From Xanthobacter sp. NM-59 (GTDB lineage: Bacteria > Pseudomonadota > Alphaproteobacteria > Rhizobiales > Xanthobacteraceae), in contig NZ_JACBFQ010000003.1 of assembly GCF_021401125.1 (NCBI RefSeq), forward strand, positions 186,001-250,000: 64,000 bases of DNA, in the 5' to 3' direction. Positions 52,034-60,715 of this stretch are shown here, one piece after another. The first letter of the stretch is position 1. The number at the start of each line of letters is the position of its first letter. The notes beneath the pieces were generated by a model. The model worked only from the letters and a program-made list of their open reading frames with translations. It was not told where the DNA came from and searched no databases. The position numbers were made by a program, and so were the translations under genes.

Positions 52034-52615
52034 TCAGCGCGCGGCCATGGGGGCGGAAGGGCTCCATTGGAGCGCCAGCTGCTGGGCCAGATTGATCTGC
52101 GCCCGGCTCATCTTGCTGGCCACCGCGTCGCGAATGCGGGCATAGGTCTCCCGCTCCTGGCGTCCGGCCCGCGACGCGGCCAGGATCAGCCATTTCTGAG
52201 ACAGCACCGCGTCGCGCGGCACGCCCCGCCCCTTGTCGTACAGCACGCCCAGAAGATATTGCCCGCTGGGGTCGCCGCGCTCGGCCGCACAGCCGTACCA
52301 CCAGGCGGCCGCGGCAAAATCCTGCGGCACCCCGTGGCCGTATTCGTAAAGCAGCCCGAGCATGGCCTGCGCCCGTGCGTGGCCCGCTTCCGCCAGCCGC
52401 GTCAGCAGGGCGGCGGCCGCCATGTAATCGCCCTTCGCGTACAGCGACATGGCCTTCGCGGTCTCGTCCGCGCGCGCGCCGGCGAAAGCGGGGCCCGCCG
52501 CCATCGGAGAAAGCCCGAGCAGCGCCGCCAAGGCAAGACGGCCAAAGGCGGAACCCCACGGCGCCACGCGCCCGCGCCGACCCGACCCAGCGGTGTTCTG
52601 ACCGTGCCCCGCCAT
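52034..52615 (-). CDS. Sel1-repeat periplasmic protein beside the prepilin peptidase
   Basis: 193 residues. A signal peptide (LALAALLGLSPMAAGPAFAG) leads to two clear Sel1 repeats (ARAQAMLGLLYEYGHGVPQD with FAAAAWWYGCAAERG, and GQYLLGVLYDKGRGVPRDAV) and a helical tail. It begins 3 bases after the prepilin peptidase stop, so the two are co-transcribed with gspD. A scaffold or assembly role in the secretion apparatus is inference from position. Confidence 0.85.
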   Translation of the reverse strand: MAGHGQNTAGSGRRGRVAPWGSAFGRLALAALLGLSPMAAGPAFAGARADETAKAMSLYAKGDYMAAAALLTRLAEAGHARAQAMLGLLYEYGHGVPQDFAAAAWWYGCAAERGDPSGQYLLGVLYDKGRGVPRDAVLSQKWLILAASRAGRQERETYARIRDAVASKMSRAQINLAQQLALQWSPSAPMAAR

Positions 52616-52618
52616 GGC

Positions 52619-53317
52619 TCAGAACCCTCCCCATGCCATCAGATCGAGATCCAGCGCCCGACCCAACGCCCAAGTGATCCAGATGGCAGGCGCAAGGAAC
52701 AGGCCGAACGGCAGGCGCCGCTCAAGCCGCAGCCGCCCCCGGCCGGCCAGATGCCCGACGCCGATCACCAGCAGGGCCGAAAGGGCGGCGATCTCGATGG
52801 CGAGCGGGATCTCGCCCACCTCCAGCCACACCCCGGCGACCCCGGCCAGTTTCACATCCCCAAGGCCCAACCCGTCACGACCGCGCAGCGCACGGTAGGC
52901 GCCGCGCAAGGCCCAGAATGCCGCCGCCAGCGCCAAGCCGCGCGCGGCGGCCTCCAGGGGAAAGACCAGCTGCCCGCCCAGGGTCGCGGCGTAAACGAGC
53001 CCCAGCGCCAGGCCCGCCGCGTTCAGGCTGTTCGGAATGATGAAGAAGCGCGCGTCCACCAACGCCACGGCGGCGACCACCGGCACGAAGGCCACCGCCG
53101 CGAGAGCACCGACCATGGCCTCCCAGCGGCCCTCAAGCCCCCCGGCGAGGAGAAAGCTGGCCGCCATGGCGCCAGCCACCACAAGCGAGAGGACAATGGC
53201 CGGCCCCGCCCCCAGGGCGGCCCACCCGCGCGCCAGCAGGCGATGGGGCGCCGCGACATGAGCCGGGGCGCCGCGGTCCATGGGAAGCTCGCAGGGGGCA
53301 CCCATGGCGCGGCTCAC
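52619..53317 (-). CDS. A24-family prepilin peptidase (GspO-like)
   Basis: 232 residues from GTG 53317, whose last two bases start the gspD stop (GTGA); ATG 53305 is an alternative. About six membrane helices. Both catalytic aspartates are seen: LVDARFFIIPNSLN and GLGDVKLAGVAG (the GxGD motif). The N-terminal Cys-rich N-methylase domain of bifunctional PilD/GspO is missing, so it cleaves but probably does not methylate, as in short CpaA-type enzymes. It should process the pseudopilins GspG, H, I, J and K encoded nearby. Confidence 0.92.
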   Translation of the reverse strand: MSRAMGAPCELPMDRGAPAHVAAPHRLLARGWAALGAGPAIVLSLVVAGAMAASFLLAGGLEGRWEAMVGALAAVAFVPVVAAVALVDARFFIIPNSLNAAGLALGLVYAATLGGQLVFPLEAAARGLALAAAFWALRGAYRALRGRDGLGLGDVKLAGVAGVWLEVGEIPLAIEIAALSALLVIGVGHLAGRGRLRLERRLPFGLFLAPAIWITWALGRALDLDLMAWGGF

Positions 53318-55590
53318 CGGTTGAGAATGGGCTGCGGGCCGCCGGGCGGCACGCCCACCGAGCCCTTCATCTTGGCGCGCAGTTCTTCCGCCACCGTGTG
53401 CGCATCCACATTGTCGCGGATGATCTGCGGCCGGATGAAGATGATGAGCTCCGTACGCTTCACCGTATTGTTGGTGTGCGCGAAGGCGTCGCCGACGCCG
53501 GGGATCTGGTCCAGCACCGGCACGCCCTGGCGCACGCCATTGCTGCGCTCCATGATGAGGCCGGCGAGCAGCACCGTCTGCCCGCTCGCCACGGCGATGG
53601 TGCTCTTGACCTTGCGCTGGGAGACGGTGGGCGTCAGCGTGCTGCCGGAGCTGCCGCCATTGCCGCCGGTGGTGTCGGTCTGGGTGACGTTGCTGATCTC
53701 CTGCTCGATGTCGAGCCGGACCTGACCGTTGACGTTCACCCGCGGCACCACATTCAGGATGATGCCCGTATTCTTGTATTCGATGGTGTTGACCACCGTG
53801 TTGGAGCTGGACAGCACGGTAGCGCTGCCGGTCGACACCGGCACCTCGTCGCCCACCTGGAGCGTGGCCTTCTGATTGTCCACCACCACCACCGACGGAT
53901 TGGAGAGCACCTTCACGTCGGTGACGGTGTGCAGGGCGTCGAGGATCATCTTCGGCTGATTTTCTCGCCCCACCAGCAGGTTGAAGCCCGGCAGCACGCG
54001 GTTGATGGCCTGGTCGGTGACGCTGCTGGACAGGGTGTTCAGGGCCGAGCCGTTATTGCGCCCCAAGCCCAGATCCTTGCTGGTGAGATAGAACTGCACG
54101 CCATAGGCCAGGGTATCATTCAAGGTGACCTCGGCCACCGTGGCCTCGATGGCCACCTGGAGCTGGGGCTGGTCCAGCTGCATCAGGGTGCGTTCGATGA
54201 TGCGGTAATTCTCCTGGCTGGCGAAGATGAGCAGCGAGTTGTTCACCGCATCCGCCGTGATGCGCACGCCCGTCATCACCGGCCCGCCACTGCCCGCCGG
54301 CGCGGCATTGCGCCCGCCGCCGGGCGCGCCGGCGTCCTCGCCCTCCTCGCCACCCGGCTGGCTTTGCGCCTGGGGCGGCGCGGGCTGGCCCAGGCGCTGC
54401 TGCACCGTCAGGTTCTGCCCTCCGCCCGAGGCGGACATGCCGGAGCCCGGGGCGATCTGGCTCGCCGCCTGGTCAATCCCGGCCGAACCGCCGCTGCCCA
54501 CGAACAGATCATTGAGCACCTTGGCCATCTGCCGCGCATCGCCATAGCGAAGCCGGTAGACGCGCACCGCCACGGTGCTGTCGGAGCGGTCGAGCCGGTC
54601 GATCCAGGTGGCCGCCGTGCGCAGCAGCTCCGGCTTCTTGGCCACCACCATGATGGAGTTGAGGCGGTTGATGGCCTGGAGCTTCACCAGGTTGCGACTG
54701 AGGCCGCCCTCCCCCGAATCGAGAATGTTCTCGAGTTCGGAGATCACGGCCTCGGGCGCGCTGTTGCGCACGGGATAGATGCCCACCGACTGGCCGCGCA
54801 TCCAGTCCGCGTCGAACGAGAGGGCGGTGCGCACGGCCTGCTGGCGCTCGGCCGCCGTGCCCTGGATCAAAAGCAGGTTCCGTGAGGGGTCCGAGCGCAC
54901 CGAGCCGGCCTGAAGGGCGAAGCTGTCGAGCAGGGGAATGAGGGTCGCCGCCGACACATAACGCAGGGGCACGACGGAAACGCCATAGCCCGCCTCGGGG
55001 CGACCGCCGCCCATGCTGACGCTGCCGGAGCCGGCGGCTTCACTGAGCGGCACCAGCCGATAGCCGGAGGCATCGTGCACCATGGCGATGCTGTTGGCCT
55101 TCAGCGCGGTTTCCAGCACATAGGGCAGGTCCGCCTTGGGCACCGCCCGCACCGATGACAGGCTGATATTGCCCTGCACCCGCGGATCGATGACGTAGGG
55201 CTGGCCGAGAATGTCGCCGAGCACCACCTTCGCCACCGTGGCGACGGGCGCATCTTCAAAATTGAGATCGTAGCCGGAGCCGGCGGCCGCGGCGCCCGCG
55301 CCGCCCCCCTCCGCCGGGAACGACGCCGCCGGATCACCTCCGGACGCGAAATATTCCACCGCGCGGCGATTGTCGGGAATCTGGGGAGAGCCCGGCACCG
55401 CGCTCGTCTGGCGCGGCGACAAATCGAGCGCGCTCACCTGGTCCATCACGCCCTGAGGGCGCGTGTCATCCTGGATTCCGGAGCAGGCCGCCAAACCCAT
55501 CGCGACGAGCAGGGCACCAAGGCGGAGGGCGCCGAACGAGCGGAAAAATCCCGATCGTGGGGCAAACCGGTCTGGCCGATCGTTCCGCAA
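53314..55590 (-). CDS. gspD: GspD, type II secretion secretin
   Basis: 758 residues from TTG 55590 (MRNDRPDRFAPRSG). A lipoprotein-like signal (VAMGLAACSG) suggests outer-membrane anchoring. The N0/STN-like start (YDLNFEDAPVATVAKVVLGD), N1-N3 repeats (SVVPLRYVSAATLIPLLDSF, VGIYPVRNSAPEAVISELEN, VRVYRLRYGDARQMAKVLND) and a low-complexity Gly/Gln/Pro insertion in N3 are followed by the secretin core (VAIEATVAEVTLNDTLAYGV, TLQVGDEVPVSTGSATVL, NTGIILNVVPRVNVNGQVRL). It forms the multimeric outer-membrane pore. It is transcribed away from gspE over 497 bases. Confidence 0.96.
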   Translation of the reverse strand: MRNDRPDRFAPRSGFFRSFGALRLGALLVAMGLAACSGIQDDTRPQGVMDQVSALDLSPRQTSAVPGSPQIPDNRRAVEYFASGGDPAASFPAEGGGAGAAAAGSGYDLNFEDAPVATVAKVVLGDILGQPYVIDPRVQGNISLSSVRAVPKADLPYVLETALKANSIAMVHDASGYRLVPLSEAAGSGSVSMGGGRPEAGYGVSVVPLRYVSAATLIPLLDSFALQAGSVRSDPSRNLLLIQGTAAERQQAVRTALSFDADWMRGQSVGIYPVRNSAPEAVISELENILDSGEGGLSRNLVKLQAINRLNSIMVVAKKPELLRTAATWIDRLDRSDSTVAVRVYRLRYGDARQMAKVLNDLFVGSGGSAGIDQAASQIAPGSGMSASGGGQNLTVQQRLGQPAPPQAQSQPGGEEGEDAGAPGGGRNAAPAGSGGPVMTGVRITADAVNNSLLIFASQENYRIIERTLMQLDQPQLQVAIEATVAEVTLNDTLAYGVQFYLTSKDLGLGRNNGSALNTLSSSVTDQAINRVLPGFNLLVGRENQPKMILDALHTVTDVKVLSNPSVVVVDNQKATLQVGDEVPVSTGSATVLSSSNTVVNTIEYKNTGIILNVVPRVNVNGQVRLDIEQEISNVTQTDTTGGNGGSSGSTLTPTVSQRKVKSTIAVASGQTVLLAGLIMERSNGVRQGVPVLDQIPGVGDAFAHTNNTVKRTELIIFIRPQIIRDNVDAHTVAEELRAKMKGSVGVPPGGPQPILNR

Positions 55591-56087
55591 ACTGGCCCCG
55601 CCCTCTCCCTCATGTCGGCGTGCGGCCCGGCCTCGGGACCGAGGTCGCCTGCCGGCGAGAGTTCAAATTTCTAAATTTTCGGTTAACGCCCTTCAACCCC
55701 TGCTCAAGCGGAAGCATAAAGAGGAAGGAAGCCCATCCACAGGATAGCCCCTTGTCCACACGCCTTGAGCCACAATGATGCGCGCAAGACGAGCAGAACA
55801 TCATGCATGTGCACCTGCGCTGCCCCTGCCGTCGCCGGAGCGCCTCGCCTCCGGCTTTCTCCCCCAGGTCCACGGCCGAGGCACGTTGACGCCGCGCGGC
55901 GTTGCTGGGATTGTTCGCGGCATGGGCGGTACCGCATGGACGCGGCTTTCAACCCCGTCCCGCCGATGAGCGGAGCATCGACAGCGCCCATGGAGCGTGT
56001 TTTCCAGCTCGGGTCCCGCGCCGTCGCGTCCGGCCTCCGTTCAATTTTGGCGATCAAGCGCGCCCGCGCCGCCGGAGGGCTGCGGGC
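55591..56087. promoter_or_regulatory. Divergent control region of the type II secretion genes
   Basis: 497 bases between gspD and gspE. An AT-rich stretch at about 55660-55690 (CAAATTTCTAAATTTTC) has AAATTT twice, 8 bases apart. A 14-base palindrome ACGCCGCGCGGCGT lies at 55889-55902 overlapping a TTGACG that could be a -35 for gspE. The gspE start is preceded by GGAGG. A frame upstream of gspE is open but not conserved. Confidence 0.45.
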
Positions 56088-57752
56088 ATGAGAGCGGATG
56101 GCGTCGACGCCTTTTGCCGATACCTGGCGCAGCACGGCCATGTGGTCGGCGCCGATGGCGCTGCTGGGGTGGAAGGCGGCGGCTCCACGCTGCGGCGATT
56201 GTGGGACACCACGGAGCTGTCATCGGCGGAGTTCGCCCAGGCGGTCGCGACCTTCTTCGGCCTGGAGCGCATGGAGCTGCCCCAGTTGCTGGCCGCCACA
56301 TCGCTCGCCGACCGTTTCTCGGCCCGCTTCCTGCGCGAGGTGGCGGCCGTGCCGTTCCGCGCCGCGGACGGTTCCGCGCGGCTCGCCTTGGGCGACCCCA
56401 CGGACGCCAGCGTGCTGCGCGCCGCCGAGATCGTGCTTCAGGAGAACGTGACCCCAGTGGTGGCCGCGTTCGAGGACATCGCCACGGTGCTGGCCGAACG
56501 CCTGGGGGCCGACGAGCCGGCCGCCGAAGCCTCCGCGCCCCGCGCCGACGACGACATTGACAGCCTGCGGGACCTCGCCAGCGGCGCACCGGTGGTGCGT
56601 GCTGTCGGCGACCTGCTGGAAAAGGCGATGGAGCTGCGGGCCAGCGACATCCATATCGCCCCCTATCGGGGCGCGCTGGAGGTGCGCCTGCGCATCGACG
56701 GGCTGTTGCGGCAGGTGGCCTTTCCCGCCGATGTGCTGCCACAGGCGGTCATTTCCCGCGTCAAGATCCTGTCCGGCCTCGACATCGCCGAGCGCCGCCT
56801 GCCCCAGGACGGCGCCGCCCGCCTGAAGCTCGGACGCTCCGAGATCGACATTCGCGTGGCCATCATGCCCACCCAGCACGGCGAGACGGCGGTCATCCGC
56901 CTGCTCCCGCGGGATCGCGGCCTGCTCAGCGTGGATCGGCTGGGCCTCGGCGCGCGCGATGCGGCGACGCTGGAACGCCTCATCGCCATGCCCCACGGCA
57001 TGATCGTGGTGACCGGCCCCACCGGCTCCGGCAAGACGACCACGCTCGCCACCGTGCTGTCCATGCTCAACACGCCCACGCGCAAGATCCTCACCATCGA
57101 GGACCCGGTGGAATACGAAATCCGCGGCGTGTGCCAAAGCCAGGTGAAACCGGCTATCGGCCTCACCTTCGCCACCGCCTTGCGCTCCTTCCTGCGCCAG
57201 GACCCGGACGTGATTATGGTGGGCGAGGTGCGGGATCCGGAAACGGCGCACATCGCCGTTCACGCCGCGCTCACCGGCCACCTGGTGCTCACCACCCTGC
57301 ACACGGACACCGCGGCGGCGGCGGTGCCGCGCCTGCTCGATCTCGGGGTCGAGGCCTTCCTGCTGAAATCCACCCTGCGGGCGGTGGTGGCGCAGCGGCT
57401 GGTGCGCCAGCTGTGCGAGCGCTGCAAGCGCGCCCATACCCTGTCCCACGCCGATACCACCGGCGATCCACGCTATGCCGCGCTCGGCCTCGCGCCGGGC
57501 GAGACCGTCTATGAGCCCCAGGGGTGTGAACGCTGCGGAGGCGCCGGCTATCGCGGCCGGCTGGGCGTGTTCGAGATCCTCACCCTCGACGACGACATTC
57601 GCGAGATGATGGACCACCGCGCCGGAGCGGGCGCCCTCGACCGGGCCGCCATCGCCGCCGGCATGTCCACCATGCTCGACGATGGCATCGCCAAATGCCG
57701 CGCCGGCCTCACCTCGGTGAGCGAGGTGCTGCGCGTGACCACCGTGCGCTGA
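56088..57752 (+). CDS. gspE: GspE, type II secretion ATPase
   Basis: 554 residues from ATG 56088 (MRADGVDAFCRYLAQHG). An N-terminal GspE_N-like domain (SLADRFSARFLREVAAVPFR) precedes the ATPase core: DIHIAPYRGALEVRLRIDGL, Walker A VTGPTGSGKTTTLATVL near residue 310, the Asp box and Walker B region RQDPDVIMVGEVRDPETAHI, and the His box TGHLVLTTLHTDTAAAAVPR. A four-Cys zinc motif is present (CERCKRAH and CERCGGAG, about residues 443-485). It powers pseudopilus assembly. gspF follows after 2 bases. Confidence 0.97.
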   Translation: MRADGVDAFCRYLAQHGHVVGADGAAGVEGGGSTLRRLWDTTELSSAEFAQAVATFFGLERMELPQLLAATSLADRFSARFLREVAAVPFRAADGSARLALGDPTDASVLRAAEIVLQENVTPVVAAFEDIATVLAERLGADEPAAEASAPRADDDIDSLRDLASGAPVVRAVGDLLEKAMELRASDIHIAPYRGALEVRLRIDGLLRQVAFPADVLPQAVISRVKILSGLDIAERRLPQDGAARLKLGRSEIDIRVAIMPTQHGETAVIRLLPRDRGLLSVDRLGLGARDAATLERLIAMPHGMIVVTGPTGSGKTTTLATVLSMLNTPTRKILTIEDPVEYEIRGVCQSQVKPAIGLTFATALRSFLRQDPDVIMVGEVRDPETAHIAVHAALTGHLVLTTLHTDTAAAAVPRLLDLGVEAFLLKSTLRAVVAQRLVRQLCERCKRAHTLSHADTTGDPRYAALGLAPGETVYEPQGCERCGGAGYRGRLGVFEILTLDDDIREMMDHRAGAGALDRAAIAAGMSTMLDDGIAKCRAGLTSVSEVLRVTTVR

Positions 57753-57754
57753 CC

Positions 57755-58984
57755 ATGGCCACCTTCAGCTACAAGGCCCTGACCCAGGCCGGCCAACTGG
57801 TGAGCGGCGAGATTTCCGCCCCCACCGAGGCGGAGGTGCGCCGGCGCATCGAATATCTGGGCCTGGTGCCGGTGGAGACCATGCCGGCCGGCCGCGGTGC
57901 CGGCCGGCCGGGCGCGCGGCCCGGCTTTCGCCTGCCATCGTTCGGCGCCGCGCCGCGCGCCCAGGACGTGACGCTGTTCACCCGCGATCTTGCCTTGCTG
58001 CTGCGGGCGGGCGCGCGCCTGGACGAGGCGCTGGACCTGCTGGGCGGAGACGCCGATCTTGGCCGCATGCACGAGCCGGTGCGCCGCATCCGCGCCGCCG
58101 TGCTCTCCGGCGAGGGCTTCGCGGAGGCCCTGGCCGCCCGGGAGAGCCTGTTTCCACCGGTCTATGTGGCGCTGGTGCGCGTGGGCGAGGCCTCCGGCAC
58201 TCTGGACCGGGTGCTGGAGCTTCTGGCGCAGGAGCGCGCGCGGGCCGAGGCGCTCCGCCGCAAAGTGGTGGAAGCGCTGCAATATCCCGCCTTCGTCCTG
58301 GCGGCCGCGGGCGCCGTCCTGGTGTTCTTCCTCCTGTTCGTGCTGCCGCAATTCTCCGGCGTGCTGCGGGACATGGGCGCCAAGCTCGACCCCATGGTGG
58401 CATTCCTGCTCGATGCCTCCGACACCCTTCAGGCCCACACCGACGCGCTGGCCCTCCTCGCCGCGCTGCTGGCGCTGGCGCTGTGGCTGGGGCTGCGGCA
58501 GGCCAGGACGCGCGCGGCGCTCCTCGGGCTTCTGGCGCGGCTGCCACTGGTGCGCACCATTCTCGTCTATCGCCGCTCCGCCATGTTCTGCCGCAACCTC
58601 TCCATCCTCATCGGCAATGGCGTGACGCTGACGGCGGCGCTGAAGATCCTGGTGGAGGTGGTCGCCAGCGGGCCGGACGGGGCAGTGTGGTCGGCGGCGG
58701 CGGAGAAGGTACGCCACGGGGGCCGCCTCTCCGATGCCTTCGCCAGCGGCGAGGCGCTGCCGCCCATGGCCATCCGCATGCTGCGCCTGGGGGAGGAGAC
58801 GGGCCAGCTCGCCCTGCTGTCCGGCCGCATCGCCGACTTCTACGAGGAGAAGCTGCAGCGCGCCCTGGCGCGTCTCGTCGCCATTGTCGGCCCCGTGTCC
58901 ATCATCACCATTTCGGTGGTGGTGGGCGGGCTCATCGTCTCGGTCATGACCGCATTGTTGTCGGTCAGCCAAAGCATTGGATGA
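57755..58984 (+). CDS. gspF: GspF, inner-membrane platform protein
   Basis: 409 residues from ATG 57755 (MATFSYKALTQAGQLVSGEI). Two repeats of the GspF domain, each with a cytoplasmic helical part (TLFTRDLALLLRAGARLDEA; FCRNLSILIGNGVTLTAALK) and membrane helices (VLAAAGAVLVFFLLFVLPQF; ITISVVVGGLIVSVMTALLS). It is the membrane core contacting GspE. The start is 2 bases after gspE and the stop overlaps gspG (ATGA). Confidence 0.96.
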   Translation: MATFSYKALTQAGQLVSGEISAPTEAEVRRRIEYLGLVPVETMPAGRGAGRPGARPGFRLPSFGAAPRAQDVTLFTRDLALLLRAGARLDEALDLLGGDADLGRMHEPVRRIRAAVLSGEGFAEALAARESLFPPVYVALVRVGEASGTLDRVLELLAQERARAEALRRKVVEALQYPAFVLAAAGAVLVFFLLFVLPQFSGVLRDMGAKLDPMVAFLLDASDTLQAHTDALALLAALLALALWLGLRQARTRAALLGLLARLPLVRTILVYRRSAMFCRNLSILIGNGVTLTAALKILVEVVASGPDGAVWSAAAEKVRHGGRLSDAFASGEALPPMAIRMLRLGEETGQLALLSGRIADFYEEKLQRALARLVAIVGPVSIITISVVVGGLIVSVMTALLSVSQSIG

Positions 58985-59463
58985 ACAGCATGTGGATTGC
59001 CCCGCGCCGGGCCCGCGCCCTCAAGCTCCGTCGCCGTCAGGGCGAGGGGGGCTACACCCTGGTGGAGCTGCTGGTGGTCATCACCATCATCGGCCTGCTC
59101 ACCGCCCTGGTGGGGCCGCGCGTGCTCAATTATCTCGGCGACTCCAAGGTGAAGACCGCGAAAATCCAGATCCAGGGCTTCGCCAGCGCCCTCGATCTGT
59201 TCTACCTGGATGCCGGCCGCTACCCCTCCTCCTCGGAGGGGCTGAATGCCCTGGTCCAGCGCCCGGCCGGCGTCGGCACGTGGAACGGCCCCTACCTCAA
59301 GGGTGCGACCGTGCCCCAGGACCCGTGGGGCAAGCCCTATCTCTATCGCGCCCCCGGCCCCAACGCGCCCTACGAGATCGTCTCGCGCGGCTCCGATGGC
59401 CAGGAGGGCGGCACCGGCAACGCCGCCGACCTCTCCAGCTCCGCCAAAAGCGGAACACCCTGA
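58981..59463 (+). CDS. gspG: GspG, major pseudopilin
   Basis: 160 residues from ATG 58981, overlapping the gspF stop. The class III signal is EGGYTLVELLVVITIIGLLT, with cleavage after the second Gly and the conserved Glu at +5. The mature part has the GspG features LDLFYLDAGRYPSSSEGLNA, GPYLKGATVPQDPWGKPYLY and YEIVSRGSDGQEGGTG (calcium-site region). It is the main pseudopilus subunit. A Tyr replaces the usual Phe at +1, acceptable in the family. Confidence 0.97.
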   Translation: MNSMWIAPRRARALKLRRRQGEGGYTLVELLVVITIIGLLTALVGPRVLNYLGDSKVKTAKIQIQGFASALDLFYLDAGRYPSSSEGLNALVQRPAGVGTWNGPYLKGATVPQDPWGKPYLYRAPGPNAPYEIVSRGSDGQEGGTGNAADLSSSAKSGTP

Positions 59464-59538
59464 TGGGGCGGAACACGCCACGCGGGCGGCCGCGCGCCGC
59501 CATCCGCCTCACGCCGGCCAGCTGACGGGCGACCGCCG

Positions 59539-60045
59539 GTGGACGCGCGCCGCACAGGCCCCCGCGAAGCGGCGGGACCAGACCCGGAGAGGCAAGCGGG
59601 CGAGGCCGGCTTCACCCTGCTGGAGGTGGTGTGCGCGCTCATCATCGTGGCGGCCCTGGCCGCGCTCGCTCTGCCGCGCATTCCCCTTGGAACCTCGCGT
59701 CCGCGGCTGGAGGCCCTGGCGGTGGAAGCAGCCGCGGTGCTGAAGGCCGATCGCTCCGCCGCCATGCGCCAGGGCCGCCGCGTTGCGACCCTGGTGGACG
59801 CCCCGGATGGCCGCCTGCGCTCCGGTTCCACCGGCCGCCTGCTACGCCTGCCCACCGATGTGCATATTGAGGCGCTTCTGCCCCGCCGGTGCGGCGGGCA
59901 GGAGGTTGAGGCGCGGATCGAGTTCTTTCCCAGCGGCATGTCCTGCGGCGGCGTGGTCACGCTGTCCCGCGGCGGCACCAGCTTCGAGGTCCGCGTGAAC
60001 TGGTTGACGGGAGGGGTGGAGATTGTCCCGCGCCACGCCTCCTGA
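59539..60045 (+). CDS. gspH: GspH, minor pseudopilin
   Basis: 168 residues, apparently from GTG 59539. An N-terminal extension of about 22 residues precedes the class III signal GEAGFTLLEVVCALIIVAAL, with Glu at +5. The mature domain is short (LRLPTDVHIEALLPRRCGGQ, GVVTLSRGGTSFEVRVNWLT) and fits GspH, which caps the pseudopilus complex. A 75-base gap separates it from gspG; a 220-base gap follows before gspI. Confidence 0.9.
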   Translation: MDARRTGPREAAGPDPERQAGEAGFTLLEVVCALIIVAALAALALPRIPLGTSRPRLEALAVEAAAVLKADRSAAMRQGRRVATLVDAPDGRLRSGSTGRLLRLPTDVHIEALLPRRCGGQEVEARIEFFPSGMSCGGVVTLSRGGTSFEVRVNWLTGGVEIVPRHAS

Positions 60046-60265
60046 CAGGCCCGCAGACGCCCGACGTGCCCCCCCGTCGGCGCCGCGCATGCGCGCGGAC
60101 CCCGCCACGCCCGGGCCATGCACCCCCGCCAGCCGCGCGCCCACCGGGCCCGGCCATGCGATCACGCCCGCCCTACAATCCCCGAGTGCGGCAGCGGGTG
60201 GGCCAGGAGCCTGGAACGCGTGTGGGAGCCAGCCTTTGTCTCGACCGGAAGCGAAGGGTCGGGCC

Positions 60266-60715
60266 ATGGCCGCACGCGACGGCGGGCAGGCGGGCTTCAC
60301 CCTGGTGGAAGTGCTGGTGGCGCTGGCGGTCACGGCGGCAGTGATCACCGCCATCGGCCTGCTGATCGGGAGCAACGCCCGCGCCACCCGGGCACTGGAG
60401 CGCCACGCCGCCTTGATGGCCGCCGCCCAGGCGGTGGAAGCGGGCATTCCCCCCCGCGCCCGGCTCCGTGACGGGCGCATCGAAGGCGCCGTGGCGGGCC
60501 ACGCCTGGCGCATGGATGTGAGCCCGATGGATGTGGGCGCGATCCCCGACGACGCATCCTGGCTGCCGCGCCATGTGCGCATCCGCGTCACCGGCCCCGG
60601 CGGCGACGCCGTCGAGATCGAAACCGTGCGCCTCGTGCCCACCGGCGCCGCGGATACGGCGGAGGGGGATGCCGCCGACGACGCCACACCGAGCCCGGCG
60701 GATGGCGCGCAATGA
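60266..60715 (+). CDS. gspI: GspI, minor pseudopilin
   Basis: 149 residues from ATG 60266 (MAARDGGQAGFTLVEVLVAL), preceded by GAAGCGAAGG. The class III signal has Gly at -1 and Glu at +5. The mature part (SNARATRALERHAALMAAAQ, VEIETVRLVPTG) is the expected size for GspI. The stop overlaps the first ATG of the repeat array (ATGA). The 3' end, with TPSPADGAQ, has been copied into that array. The 220-base spacer before this gene holds no gene. Confidence 0.92.
   Translation: MAARDGGQAGFTLVEVLVALAVTAAVITAIGLLIGSNARATRALERHAALMAAAQAVEAGIPPRARLRDGRIEGAVAGHAWRMDVSPMDVGAIPDDASWLPRHVRIRVTGPGGDAVEIETVRLVPTGAADTAEGDAADDATPSPADGAQ

Noticed and set aside
55591-56087. Short gene between gspD and gspE
   Set aside because: The frame leading into gspE is open, but residues before MRADGVDAF lack similarity to GspE and the ribosome site is at 56088.
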